Positions 1 through 8,255 of a stretch of DNA of 35,826 nt are shown here, piece after piece. Origin of the DNA: an uncultured Lachnospiraceae bacterium (GTDB lineage: Bacteria; Bacillota; Clostridia; Lachnospirales; Lachnospiraceae); contig CADBPC010000036.1 of the NCBI GenBank assembly GCA_902796425.1, positions 1 through 35,826 of the forward strand. The letters are read 5' to 3'. Both the position numbers and the translations under genes were made by a program. The notes below the pieces were generated by a model. It did no database searches and was not told the origin of the DNA. It saw only the letters and a list, made by a program, of their open reading frames with translations. Every line of letters starts with the position of its first letter. Position 1 is the first letter of the stretch.

Positions 1-5
1 TGAAG

Positions 6-78
6 CTGGGATAGTAGGATTCGAACCTACGAAATGACGGAGTCAGAGTCCGTTGCCTTACCGCTTGGCGATATCCCA
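6..78 (-). tRNA. tRNA-Gln (anticodon CTG)
   Basis: On the minus strand the sequence folds as a cloverleaf. The acceptor stem is TGGGATA paired with TATCCCA and is followed by a G discriminator. The D-arm reads GCCAAGCGGTAAGGC, the anticodon stem is ACGGA/TCCGT with loop CTCTGAC, and the T-arm is GTAGG-TTCGAAT-CCTAC. Anticodon CTG reads CAG. The UGGG start and the D-arm sequence are typical of bacterial tRNA-Gln. The CCA end is not encoded. Confidence 0.95.
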
Positions 79-120
79 ATATGTTGGCTGTAAGATCATT
101 CCTTACCGCTGCAAGTAGAT

Positions 121-149
121 ATTATATGACAGCGTCTCCCGATATGCAA
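121..149 (-). promoter_or_regulatory. Promoter of the tRNA-Gln gene
   Basis: On the minus strand TTGCAT (144-149) is followed after exactly 17 bases by a consensus TATAAT (121-126). The start of transcription would fall near 114, giving a leader of about 36 bases before the tRNA. The -10 matches sigma-A consensus fully; the -35 matches only in its first three bases. Confidence 0.7.
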
Positions 150-186
150 GCACTTTTTTATAACATTCGGAAATACTTTTCTGAGA

Positions 187-220
187 AAGGCAGGAACACG
201 CTTTCGCGCATTCCTGCCTT
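187..220 (-). terminator. Terminator after the YkvI-like gene
   Basis: GGCAGGAA and TTCCTGCC (189-196 and 211-218) form an 8-bp stem that is extended inside by CGC/GCG around a TTTC loop. T-rich sequence follows on both strands. The minus-strand gene ending at 277 is the natural client, and the hairpin separates it from the tRNA promoter. Confidence 0.7.
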
Positions 221-276
221 ATTTTCTTTGTGCCGGACATCCGGCCTTATCGCGGTATTTCAGGCTTTCTCGGTAT

Positions 277-1410
277 TCAGTCCTTGTTCAGCTTGCTGCG
301 GACGATGGTGAACGCAGGGATGACAAGAACGAGGATTCCGATGTAGCCGACGATGGATGTGCCCTTCTGGAGCAGGGCCTTCATGCCGAAGGATGCGCCG
401 ATGGCGGCGACGCCGAGCATGATGACGGTGATGACTGCTCTGCGCAGCTGCAGGTTCCCGATGAAGCTGAAGAGCTTGTCAAAGCGGCGGCATCCTGCGT
501 TTGCAAGGCCTGCTGCCGAGGTCAGGACTGCGAGGGTCATGAGGACGACGAATACCATGGAAAGCCAGGGGAAGCCGAGGCGTCCGAGGACTGCCATGAC
601 CGGAACGGCAACCTTGCCCGGATTGCAGAGATCCGGAATGACTGTGACATAGCTGAACAGCATGAAGGCAATGGCGATCATCAGGATTACGGTGATGATA
701 TAGCCGGAGATAATTGCCTTCTTTGTATCTTCCTTCGACTCAAGGATGTCCGCGACGGACATGACGTTGAACGCGATGGTTGACTGGAAGCAGCCGTACA
801 GGATCGCGCTGTAGATCGCGTGCAGGATGTTGGGCTCTGCGGTGCTGACGGGCGGTGCCGCGAACGCTGCCCCGAGGTCATACTGGCCGAAGGCAAAGCT
901 GAGGATGGTGATCAGAAGTACGACGCAGACGATCGCGTACATCATGTACTTGGAAGCCATCGAAAGGAGCTTCGAGCCGTACAGGCAAAGGAGCGCGGAA
1001 ATAATAATGGTAGGAATTGCCGCTCCCCAGTAGCTGAAGCCGAAATTCATAAGGACGTTTGCTTCGCCGGAGAAGGCCAGTCCGCCCGCGCACATAACTG
1101 TCGCAAGGAATAGGACATCGTAGACGATTCCCATGATCTTACCGAAGGATTCTCCGTAGCAGGACAGGACAAACGGGCGATAGTTGGTCGTCCCGTGGCT
1201 TCTTGCATACTCGGTCATATAGTACATGACGCCGCCGGTTACCAGCATTGCCAGAAGAGGCATCAGGATGCCAAACCAGCCGTACTTAACATAATAGGTT
1301 ACGCTGAAAGCGCCGGTCGCAAAGCCGGGGCCGAAGTGGCCGCCCAGCCACACGGAGGCGACACCGAGATAGGATGACGCAAAGATACTCTGCTTTTTCT
1401 TGCTGTCCAT
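277..1410 (-). CDS. YkvI-like multi-pass membrane protein (putative transporter)
   Basis: This 377-residue, very hydrophobic protein has about ten predicted membrane helices. The glycine-rich first helix (SVWLGGHFGPGFATGAF) resembles the broken first helix of LeuT-fold carriers, and the overall layout resembles the YkvI family, whose substrate is unknown. I chose the ATG at 1410 because GAGG lies 8 bases upstream; a GTG at 1419 would overlap that ribosome site. It lies 75 bases downstream of a Dabb-domain gene, probably in the same transcript, with a perfect hairpin between them and a terminator after it. Membrane location is evident. Family assignment is by recognition of pattern, and no substrate can be named. 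Confidence 0.75.
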   Translation of the reverse strand: MDSKKKQSIFASSYLGVASVWLGGHFGPGFATGAFSVTYYVKYGWFGILMPLLAMLVTGGVMYYMTEYARSHGTTNYRPFVLSCYGESFGKIMGIVYDVLFLATVMCAGGLAFSGEANVLMNFGFSYWGAAIPTIIISALLCLYGSKLLSMASKYMMYAIVCVVLLITILSFAFGQYDLGAAFAAPPVSTAEPNILHAIYSAILYGCFQSTIAFNVMSVADILESKEDTKKAIISGYIITVILMIAIAFMLFSYVTVIPDLCNPGKVAVPVMAVLGRLGFPWLSMVFVVLMTLAVLTSAAGLANAGCRRFDKLFSFIGNLQLRRAVITVIMLGVAAIGASFGMKALLQKGTSIVGYIGILVLVIPAFTIVRSKLNKD

Positions 1411-1429
1411 AGTTTTCACCTCTTTCTAT

Positions 1430-1449
1430 ATCCGGAACCGTTTCCGGAT
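1430..1449 (-). other. Perfect hairpin upstream of the YkvI-like gene
   Basis: ATCCGGAA and TTCCGGAT form a perfect 8-bp stem with a 4-base loop, about 20 bases before the YkvI-like start codon and with no T-run after it. More copies of the core TCCGGA occur near 1481 and 1961-1974. It may be an mRNA structure or a protein-binding palindrome; nothing in the sequence decides between these. Confidence 0.45.
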
Positions 1450-1485
1450 CAGTTTCCGAATTTGTTTACAGAGCACTCTTCCGGA

Positions 1486-1773
1486 TCAAAAATGATCAAA
1501 GGATGTTCTGCCAGCGATGGAATCCTTGAACTCATTTGCCATTGCCACGTGCAGCGGGTGAGTTAAATACTGCTGCAGGTATTCCTCCCCGTCCAGATCG
1601 ACCACCGCCATAATGTCCGCGTTGGAATCACGATCGATGCAGCTCCGGTATACCGCAGGCTTGTTCAGCCAGGGCAGTTCCCTGTCCAGGTCCTCGTAGG
1701 TCTTCCAGACCCTCTCCTCCGCCTTTTCAAGATCCGTTCCCGGCTTGAACTTGAGCAGTACATAATGCTTCAT
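1486..1773 (-). CDS. Dabb-domain (stress-responsive alpha/beta barrel) protein
   Basis: A small 95-residue protein starting MKHYVLLKFKPG. The pattern of an N-terminal beta strand ending in K-F-K, a helix rich in charged residues, PAVYRSCIDRDSNADIMAVVDL in the middle, and an HPLHVAMANEF segment is that of the ferredoxin-like Dabb family. These proteins dimerise and have varied or unknown roles. I selected the ATG at 1773 because GAGGAGG lies 9 bases before it; two further in-frame starts upstream would overlap that site. It is first in a two-gene unit with the YkvI-like transporter, which suggests a small-molecule metabolic role, but no substrate is evident. Confidence 0.8.
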   Translation of the reverse strand: MKHYVLLKFKPGTDLEKAEERVWKTYEDLDRELPWLNKPAVYRSCIDRDSNADIMAVVDLDGEEYLQQYLTHPLHVAMANEFKDSIAGRTSFDHF

Positions 1774-1807
1774 AACCATTCTCCTCCTCATGTTTACTCT
1801 CCCGCTT

Positions 1808-1825
1808 CATCGCGCCAACGCGATG
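1808..1825 (-). other. Palindrome at the likely transcript start
   Basis: CATCGCG and CGCGATG form a perfect 7-bp stem with a TTGG loop on the minus strand. The predicted start of transcription from the adjacent promoter falls at its edge. It would therefore be either a 5'-terminal stem-loop in the mRNA or an operator covering +1. Confidence 0.4.
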
Positions 1826-1832
1826 TAGCAGA

Positions 1833-1862
1833 ATAATAAAACTTTACTCCTTTGCGCGTAAA
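1833..1862 (-). promoter_or_regulatory. Promoter of the Dabb/YkvI-like unit
   Basis: On the minus strand TTTACG (1857-1862) is followed after 18 bases by TATTAT (1833-1838). Each hexamer matches the sigma-A consensus at four or more positions. The spacing and the position upstream of the Dabb gene fit, but the -35 is imperfect. Confidence 0.5.
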
Positions 1863-1870
1863 AATGCAAA

Positions 1871-1918
1871 TACCCGGAAAACCTCGCCGCGCAAATATGT
1901 AGCGAGGTTTCCGGGCAG
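1871..1918 (-). terminator. Terminator of the ireB-to-trkH operon
   Basis: CCCGGAAA-ACCTCGC pairs with GCGAGGT-TTCCGGG to make a stem of about 15 bp with a short loop. On the minus strand it is followed by a T-rich stretch (TATTTGCATTTTTA). It lies about 80 bases after the trkH stop codon and just before the promoter of the next unit. Confidence 0.75.
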
Positions 1919-2000
1919 TATTGTTCACCGGTATTTTCCGGGCGCCGTTTCCGTACTTTTTCCGGATATCCGGATACAGCGATATGGGATTAACTGCGGC

Positions 2001-3449
2001 TCATCTTCTCTTCCAGACCGCGGGAACAAAGAGCATCAGCATCGGATAGAGCTCGAGTCTTCCGGCCAGCATGTCGAACATGAGGACGTACTTTGATCCG
2101 CCGGCAAGTCCGTTGTAGTTCATGACCGGGCCGACCTTCGAAAGGCCGGGGCCGATGTTGTTGAAGGTTGCGGCCACTGCGGTGAAATTGGTGGTGAAAT
2201 CCTGCCGGTTGTCCAGCGAAAGAAGGAGCATCGATACAATATAGATCGCGCAGTACGCCGCAAGATAGACCGACACACCCTTGACCATTTCCTTATCGGC
2301 GGGCCTTCCGTCGAATTTCATGGTCGTGACGCTCTTGGGGTGGATGTAATGGATCAGCTCATGCCCCACGCTCTTGATGAGAATGATGATTCTGGAGACC
2401 TTGATTCCGCCGCCGGTGGAGCCCGCGCAGGCTCCGACAAACATCAGGAAAACCAGGATCATCTTCGAGAACTCCGGCCAGAGGTCAAAGTCCGTGGTTC
2501 CGTACCCGGTCGTCGTGATGATCGAAGATACCTGGAAGAAGGCATGGTGGAAGGCCTGGTAGAGCGTATCAAAATAGCCGCGGACGTTGACGGTGATCAG
2601 GGCGACGGACGCCGCGATGATTGCAAGGTACCAGCGGACCTCCTCCATCTTGAAGGCTTCCTTCCTGTTTTTCCCGAGCAGGAAATAGTATGCGTTGAAG
2701 TTGACGCCAAAGAGCGTTATGAACAGCGTTATGAACGACTGCTGAAGGCTGGTATAGCTTCCGCAGCTGTCCGCCTTTACGCCGAATCCGCCGGTTCCGG
2801 CGGAGCCGAAGGAAATGCACAGTGCATCGAACACGGGCATCCGCGCGCAGATCAGCACGATGATCTCCACGACAGTCATCGCGAAATAAATCAGGTACAG
2901 GATCTTCGCACTCTCGCGCACCTTGGGGACAAGCTTTCCGACCGAAGGGCCCGGGCTTTCCGCGCGCATCAGCTGCATATTGTGGCCGCCCGTCATGGGC
3001 AGGATCGCCAGCATGAATACGATAACGCCCATGCCTCCGACCCAGTGCGTGAAGCTGCGCCACATAAGGCTTGCGTGGGAGAGCGCCTCCACATTCTCCA
3101 GAATGCTCGCTCCGGTCGTAGTAAAGCCGGAGATCGTCTCAAACAGCGCATTCGTAAAGGAAGGGATGTCGCCGTTTACAACAAAGGGGAGGCATCCGAT
3201 CAGCGAAATCAGGATCCAGGAAAGGGAAACCGTGACCAGTCCCTCTCTCGAATAAAGAACGAACTTCTCCGGCTTTCGCTGCGTCATCAGTGTCCCGACA
3301 ATGTAGGTAGCTGCCGCGACCAGGAAGAATGATACGCACTCGAGCTCGCGGTAAATCACGCCCGTCAGAGCCGGCAGAAGCATAAGATACGCTTCAATGC
3401 GCAATATTTTCCCAAGAATATACACAACAATGTCAAAATGCATTTTCAC
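2001..3449 (-). CDS. trkH: TrkH-family potassium uptake channel subunit
   Basis: This 482-residue membrane protein carries the four pore-loop repeats of the Trk/Ktr/HKT superfamily: SGFTTTGAS near residue 108, SFGSAGTGGFG near 215, SIITTTGYGTTDF near 308, and a final NNIGPGLSKVGP near 430. The glycines of the K+ selectivity filter are all present. It forms the membrane pore, gated by the cytosolic TrkA protein encoded directly upstream; the trkA stop is 7 bases before this start. The length fits the family, and the C-terminus (VPAVWKRR) is the usual one. It is the last gene of a long operon and is followed by a terminator. Confidence 0.95.
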   Translation of the reverse strand: MKMHFDIVVYILGKILRIEAYLMLLPALTGVIYRELECVSFFLVAAATYIVGTLMTQRKPEKFVLYSREGLVTVSLSWILISLIGCLPFVVNGDIPSFTNALFETISGFTTTGASILENVEALSHASLMWRSFTHWVGGMGVIVFMLAILPMTGGHNMQLMRAESPGPSVGKLVPKVRESAKILYLIYFAMTVVEIIVLICARMPVFDALCISFGSAGTGGFGVKADSCGSYTSLQQSFITLFITLFGVNFNAYYFLLGKNRKEAFKMEEVRWYLAIIAASVALITVNVRGYFDTLYQAFHHAFFQVSSIITTTGYGTTDFDLWPEFSKMILVFLMFVGACAGSTGGGIKVSRIIILIKSVGHELIHYIHPKSVTTMKFDGRPADKEMVKGVSVYLAAYCAIYIVSMLLLSLDNRQDFTTNFTAVAATFNNIGPGLSKVGPVMNYNGLAGGSKYVLMFDMLAGRLELYPMLMLFVPAVWKRR

Positions 3450-3456
3450 TCACCCG

Positions 3457-4821
3457 TCAGGCATCCGCCAGAATGTCCCTGATATCTCCGAATCCCCGGT
3501 GCGTCGTCACGATGATCACGCTGTCCCCGACTTCGATGGAAGACTGCCCGTCCGGTATGATGATCTGCCTTGCGCGGTAAATACATGCGATCAGGACATT
3601 TTCCTTGAGCTTTAGCTGGGAGAGCGGGATACCGATGACCGGCGCGTCCTCGTGGATCGTAAACTCCAGCGCCTCCGCCTTTCCCTCGACGATGTAGTAA
3701 AGCGTCTCCATGTTGCTGCCGATGGAATTCTGCATCGCGCGCACAAAGCGGAGAATATATTCCGCGGTAATGCTCTTTGGATGAATCAGTGTGCCCAGGT
3801 CCATGCCCTGGATCAGGAAATCGATATTGCTGCGGTTGGTCTTTGTGATCACCTTCGCGTTCGGATTGAGTTTTTTGACGATCAGGGAGAGGAATACATT
3901 TTCCTCATCGATTCCGGTCAGGGAAACAAAGGAGCCGCAGGTTTCAACGCCCTCTTCCAGAAGCACGTCCTGATCGGTGCCGTCCGCATTGATGATCGTC
4001 GCCTTCGGGAGCTGCTCGCTGAGCTCCTCGCACCTTTCGATGTCCCGCTCGATGATTTTTACATCAATTCCGTAATTGAGCAGCTGCGTCGCAAGGTAGT
4101 ACGCGATCTTGCCGCCGCCGACGATGATCGTGTTGCGCACACTGTGGGTTTCAACGCCGATCCGCTTGAAGAAATCCTTGATCCGGTTCGGGGCGATAAT
4201 AACGCCCACGGTGTCCTTCGCCTGAAGGACGAACTGGCCGTTGGGGATATAGACCTCATTGTCCCTGACAACCGAGCAGACAAGGACGCCGCCGCCGATC
4301 TTTTTGGCCATTTCGATCAGCGAGCAGTCTGCGATCATGGACCCTTCCGGGATGACGAACTGGAGGAGTTCCACGCGCCCTCTTGCGAAAATATCGATCT
4401 TCATCGCAGACGGGAAGCGCAGGATTCTCGCCGCCTCTGTCGCCGCGGCGTACTCCGGGTTGATCGTCATGGAAAGGCCGAGCTCCTCTTTAATATACGG
4501 GAGCTCCTTCCAGTAAACGGGATTGCGGACACGGGCAATTGTGTTGCAGTTGCCCGCTTTTTTGGCAAACAGGCAGGTCAGGAGGTTCTCCTCGTCGGAG
4601 TCCGTAACGGCAATCAGAAGGTCGGTATCCTCAATGCCGGCGTCCTTCTGCACGGAGTAGCTGGCGCTGTTGCCGACAATTCCCATTACGTCGTAATTGT
4701 CCGTAATGCTCCCGATCACCCTGTTGTTGACATCGATAACCGCGATGTCATGTCCTTCGCCCGTAAGCTTCGATACAATCGTCTCACCGACCTTACCGCA
4801 GCCCGCAACAATAATTCTCAT
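3457..4821 (-). CDS. trkA: TrkA, NAD-binding regulator of the Trk potassium channel
   Basis: A 454-residue protein with two tandem RCK units. The first starts with the Rossmann motif IIVAGCGKVGETI (residues 3-15). The second starts with IIVGGGKIAYYLA near residue 232. Each is followed by a TrkA-C domain (the last ending VGDSVIIVTTHRGFGDI). It binds NAD(H) or nucleotides in the cytosol and gates the TrkH pore. The start codon at 4821 has AGGA 8-10 bases upstream, and the gene begins 11 bases after the glnN stop, so the three genes are translated from one message. No key glycine is missing. Confidence 0.95.
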   Translation of the reverse strand: MRIIVAGCGKVGETIVSKLTGEGHDIAVIDVNNRVIGSITDNYDVMGIVGNSASYSVQKDAGIEDTDLLIAVTDSDEENLLTCLFAKKAGNCNTIARVRNPVYWKELPYIKEELGLSMTINPEYAAATEAARILRFPSAMKIDIFARGRVELLQFVIPEGSMIADCSLIEMAKKIGGGVLVCSVVRDNEVYIPNGQFVLQAKDTVGVIIAPNRIKDFFKRIGVETHSVRNTIIVGGGKIAYYLATQLLNYGIDVKIIERDIERCEELSEQLPKATIINADGTDQDVLLEEGVETCGSFVSLTGIDEENVFLSLIVKKLNPNAKVITKTNRSNIDFLIQGMDLGTLIHPKSITAEYILRFVRAMQNSIGSNMETLYYIVEGKAEALEFTIHEDAPVIGIPLSQLKLKENVLIACIYRARQIIIPDGQSSIEVGDSVIIVTTHRGFGDIRDILADA

Positions 4822-4832
4822 AATCTATTTCC

Positions 4833-6938
4833 TCACACCTCAAACAGCAGATCTTCATAGGTCGGGAAAGGCCACTCGCTCTTATCGACAAGCATCTCCA
4901 GCTCATCGCAGGGCCTGCGCAGCTCATCCATTGCGGGAACGATCTGCTCCTTATAGAAGAAGGCCTTTTCCCTGGCGTCGGAGATTTTCCCCGCCTTATC
5001 TTCGAGATCCCTGAGCACATCCAGCGCATCCTGCGCCGCCTCGATGGCATTTGAAACCTCATTCAGGCGCTTTCCTTCCGCGCGGCACGCAGCCCCCGCT
5101 TCCCTCACGGCGAGGATCGTGTCGGCAAGGCTGTGCTCGTAGCGGATACATGCGGGGATGATCTGTTTTCCCGCCATGTCAAGCATTGTCAGGGCCTCGA
5201 TATTGATGGACTTTGCGTATGTGTCGTAGAGGATCTCTTCTCTTGACTCAAGCTCCGCCCTCGTAAAGATCCCGAACCGCTCGAAAAGCTGTACGGACTT
5301 GTCCGTTGTGAGCGCGGACGCCGCCTCGATCATGGACGGAATATTCGGAAGGCCGCGAAGCGCCGCCTCCTTTTTCCACTCCTCGGAGTAGCCGTTCCCG
5401 TCATAGATGATGCGCTGGTGCTGCGTCATGTACTCCTTGATGATGTCGTGCACCTCGAGCTCGAAATCCTCCGCAGCCTCGAGCCTGTCCGCTGCCTCGC
5501 AGAAGGCCTCGGCGATGATCGCGTTGAGGATCGTGGTGGATCCTGCCATGGAATCCGCGCTGCCGACCATGCGGAACTCGAACTTGTTGCCGGTAAAGGC
5601 AAAGGGAGAGGTCCGGTTGCGGTCGGTCGCGTCCTTGGCAAAATCAGGAAGGGTCGAGACGCCCGTCTTCAGGACGCCTCCCTCGATATGGGTCTGTGCG
5701 ATTCCCGTCTCGACCAGCTGCTTTACAACGTCCGAGAGCTGCTCCCCGAGATAGACGGAAATAATCGCGGGAGGCGCCTCGTTCGCGCCGAGTCTTAAGT
5801 CATTTCCGACGTCCGCAGCGCTCTGGCGAAGGAGATCGGCGTGGATATCCACCGCCTTCAGGACGCACGCCAGAACCAGGAGGAACTGCACATTCCTCTC
5901 CGGCGAAGCGCCCGGGTCCAGAAGGTTGATGCCGGTGTCCGTCGTAATCGACCAGTTGTTATGTTTTGCCGATCCCGAGATGCCTGCGAAGGGCTTCTCG
6001 TGCAGGAGGCAGCGCAGCCCGTGGTGGTCCGCCACCCGCTTCATCGCCTCCATGACCAGCTGGTTGTGGTCCGTCGCAAGGTTTGCCGTCTCATAGATCG
6101 GCGCAAGCTCATGCTGGCCGGGCGCAACCTCGTTGTGCTGCGTCTTTGCCGGAACGCCGAGCTTCCACAGCTCCTTGTTCAGGTCCTTCATGTACTCGCC
6201 GACGCGCTCGCGGATGACGCCGAAGTAGTGATCCTCCATCTCCTGCCCCTTGGGAGCCGGCGCGCCGAAAAGGGTCCTGCCTGTGAAAATAAGGTCGGGG
6301 CGCTTCAGGTATTTTGCCTTGTCGACAAGGAAATATTCCTGCTCCGCGCCCGTGGAGGATGTGACTCTCGATGCGCTCGTATCGCCGAAGAGCCTCACGA
6401 TCCTGAGGGCCTGGAGATTAATCGCCTCCATGGACCGGAGGAGCGGCGTCTTTTTATCCAGCGCTTCGCCCTTGTAGGAGCAGAAGGCCGTGGGGATGCA
6501 GAGCGTAACGCCCGTTCCCGACTCCTTTAAAAACGCCGGGGACGTGATGTCCCAGGCGGTGTAGCCGCGTGCCTCAAAGGTTGAGCGAAGGCCCCCCGAG
6601 GGGAAGGACGAAGCATCCGGCTCGCCCTTGATCAGGTCCTTTCCGGAAAACGCAGTGACCATGTGGCCTTCCTCGTCCGGCGTTGAGACAAAGGCGTCGT
6701 GCTTTTCGGCGGTGATGCCGGTCAGCGGCTGGAACCAGTGCGTGTAATGCGTCGCCCCGTTCTCCGTCGCCCAGTCCTTCATGGCCTTTGCGATGACGTC
6801 GGCGTCCTGGCGCGAGAGCTCGCCCCCCTCCGTCATGACCGTCCTCACATTTTTAAAGACGCTTTTGGGGAGTCTCTCTTTCATCTTGCTGAGGGTGAAT
6901 ACATTTTTACCAAACAGATCTTCTACTCTTTCGCTCAT
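4833..6938 (-). CDS. glnN: Glutamine synthetase type III
   Basis: This 701-residue enzyme has the size and landmarks of the GSIII family, which shares little sequence with GSI and GSII: the N-terminal WFQPLTG, the FPSGGLRSTFEARGYTAWD block, the catalytic barrel segments STGAEQEYFLVD, KTQHNEVAPGQHELAP and FAGISGSAKHNNWS, and GNDLRLGANEAPPAIIS. It joins ammonia to glutamate using ATP in the cytosol. GSIII forms a dodecamer and is common in Bacteroides and Clostridia. It lies 78 bases after trhP and directly before trkA. Only a weak TATAAA without a convincing -35 precedes it, so read-through from the upstream operon is the simplest reading. No PII gene or TnrA-like operator was seen. Confidence 0.96.
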   Translation of the reverse strand: MSERVEDLFGKNVFTLSKMKERLPKSVFKNVRTVMTEGGELSRQDADVIAKAMKDWATENGATHYTHWFQPLTGITAEKHDAFVSTPDEEGHMVTAFSGKDLIKGEPDASSFPSGGLRSTFEARGYTAWDITSPAFLKESGTGVTLCIPTAFCSYKGEALDKKTPLLRSMEAINLQALRIVRLFGDTSASRVTSSTGAEQEYFLVDKAKYLKRPDLIFTGRTLFGAPAPKGQEMEDHYFGVIRERVGEYMKDLNKELWKLGVPAKTQHNEVAPGQHELAPIYETANLATDHNQLVMEAMKRVADHHGLRCLLHEKPFAGISGSAKHNNWSITTDTGINLLDPGASPERNVQFLLVLACVLKAVDIHADLLRQSAADVGNDLRLGANEAPPAIISVYLGEQLSDVVKQLVETGIAQTHIEGGVLKTGVSTLPDFAKDATDRNRTSPFAFTGNKFEFRMVGSADSMAGSTTILNAIIAEAFCEAADRLEAAEDFELEVHDIIKEYMTQHQRIIYDGNGYSEEWKKEAALRGLPNIPSMIEAASALTTDKSVQLFERFGIFTRAELESREEILYDTYAKSINIEALTMLDMAGKQIIPACIRYEHSLADTILAVREAGAACRAEGKRLNEVSNAIEAAQDALDVLRDLEDKAGKISDAREKAFFYKEQIVPAMDELRRPCDELEMLVDKSEWPFPTYEDLLFEV

Positions 6939-7016
6939 GTTTGCTCCTGCATGCCCGGCCGGGACACATTCCCGCCGGATGTAAGTGTTGACTGCGCTGT
7001 CTGTTTATATCCTGTC

Positions 7017-8255
7017 TCAGGTGCGCAGAAGGTCTCCCTTTTCCGCAGCCTGCGGATCCAGATAAACCTTCAGCATCTCCTTCGGATGCGGCGCGTCGGA
7101 AACGGTGACTCCCTCATGATTTTCTATCCGTTCCACGACGGCAGGAATATCCCTCCCGTCCGGCTTCATGATCTCGATCCTGTCGCCGGTACAGAATTTA
7201 TTGCGCTGCATGATGGTGATCCCGCCGTCCTCCTGAGCATCCTCTACTATCCCCAGGAACACTGATTCGTTGACATAGGTATTGCTGTCATACACCATCG
7301 AGGTCTCGTCCGGCCTCCCGAAACAGAATCCCGTCGTGAACCTTCGGTAGGTGCACTTGCGGATTTCCTCTTCATACCAGGGGAGGTTTTCGCGGTATTT
7401 TTCCTCGCTCTCAAAATAATCGTCGATGGCCTTGCGGTAGGTCCTTGCGACCGACGCCACATAGAGCGCGGTCTTCATGCGGCCCTCGATTTTAAGACTG
7501 TCGATCCCTGCGGACACGAGCTCGGGGATGTGATCAACCATGCACAGATCTCGTGAATTGAAAATAAAGGTTCCCCGCTCGTTCTCCTCGACCGGCAGGT
7601 ACTCTCCCGGCCTCGACTCCTCCATCACCGCATATTTCCAGCGGCAGGGATGGGTGCACTCGCCGTGGTTCGCATCCCTCCCCGTAAAATAGGAGGACAG
7701 AAGGCACCGTCCCGAATAGGAGATGCACATCGCCCCGTGGACGAAGGCCTCGATCTCAAAGTGCTCCCCCTCCGGGGTCTCACTGTCGATGATCCTTCGG
7801 ATCTCGGCGATTTCCTCAAGCGAGAGCTCTCTTGCGCAGACGACACGCTTTGCGCCCATCTGCCTCCAGAAACGGAAGGTCCCCGCGTTCGTGTTGTTCG
7901 CCTGTGTGGAAATATGAATGTCCACGTGCGGGCAGTTTTCCTTTGCGAGCATGAACATCCCGGGGTCCGCGACAAGGACCGCGTCGGGTCGCATTCTTTC
8001 AAGCTCGCGGAAATAGGCGGCGGCGCCCTCAAGGTCGCGGTTGTGCGCGAGAATGTTCGCGGTCACATGGACCCTTGCGCCCTTTGCGTGCGCGTAGCGG
8101 ATTCCCTCCTCCATGTCCTCCTGGGAGAAATTGCGCGCCTTCGCGCGAAGACCGTACGCCTCGCCTCCGATATAGACAGCGTCCGCTCCGAAGTCGACCG
8201 CTGTTTTCAATACTTCAAGGTCCTTTGCGGGACACAAAAGTTCAGGTTTTATCAT
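7017..8255 (-). CDS. trhP: U32-family protein TrhP, tRNA U34 hydroxylation
   Basis: A 412-residue U32 'peptidase' family protein. The family signature is intact at about residues 168-186: EAFVHGAMCISYSGRCLLS. A following cysteine pair (GECTHPCRW) is in a region proposed to hold an iron-sulfur cluster. The N-terminal barrel opens with PELLCPAKDLEVLKTAVDFGADAVYIGG. In Bacillus and E. coli, proteins of this group act with prephenate to form 5-hydroxyuridine at the tRNA wobble position. The next gene upstream is the TrmR-type methyltransferase that uses this product, with adjoining coordinates, which supports the role. B. subtilis has two such genes side by side; only one is present here, and it corresponds in length to the longer (YrrO). 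Confidence 0.88.
   Translation of the reverse strand: MIKPELLCPAKDLEVLKTAVDFGADAVYIGGEAYGLRAKARNFSQEDMEEGIRYAHAKGARVHVTANILAHNRDLEGAAAYFRELERMRPDAVLVADPGMFMLAKENCPHVDIHISTQANNTNAGTFRFWRQMGAKRVVCARELSLEEIAEIRRIIDSETPEGEHFEIEAFVHGAMCISYSGRCLLSSYFTGRDANHGECTHPCRWKYAVMEESRPGEYLPVEENERGTFIFNSRDLCMVDHIPELVSAGIDSLKIEGRMKTALYVASVARTYRKAIDDYFESEEKYRENLPWYEEEIRKCTYRRFTTGFCFGRPDETSMVYDSNTYVNESVFLGIVEDAQEDGGITIMQRNKFCTGDRIEIMKPDGRDIPAVVERIENHEGVTVSDAPHPKEMLKVYLDPQAAEKGDLLRT

Noticed and set aside
2340-3332. Long plus-strand open frame opposite trkH (330 codons); similar long frames occur opposite trkA, rnj and the desulfurase gene
   Set aside because: Products are rich in Arg, Asp and His without any recognisable domain, lack ribosome sites, and mirror strongly coding minus-strand genes in GC-rich DNA.
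6939-7030. Possible separate glnN promoter (TATAAA near 7004-7009) and a GC-rich hairpin before glnN
   Set aside because: No -35 at 16-18 bases resembles the consensus, and the hairpin lacks a T-run. The evidence is too weak to split the operon here.
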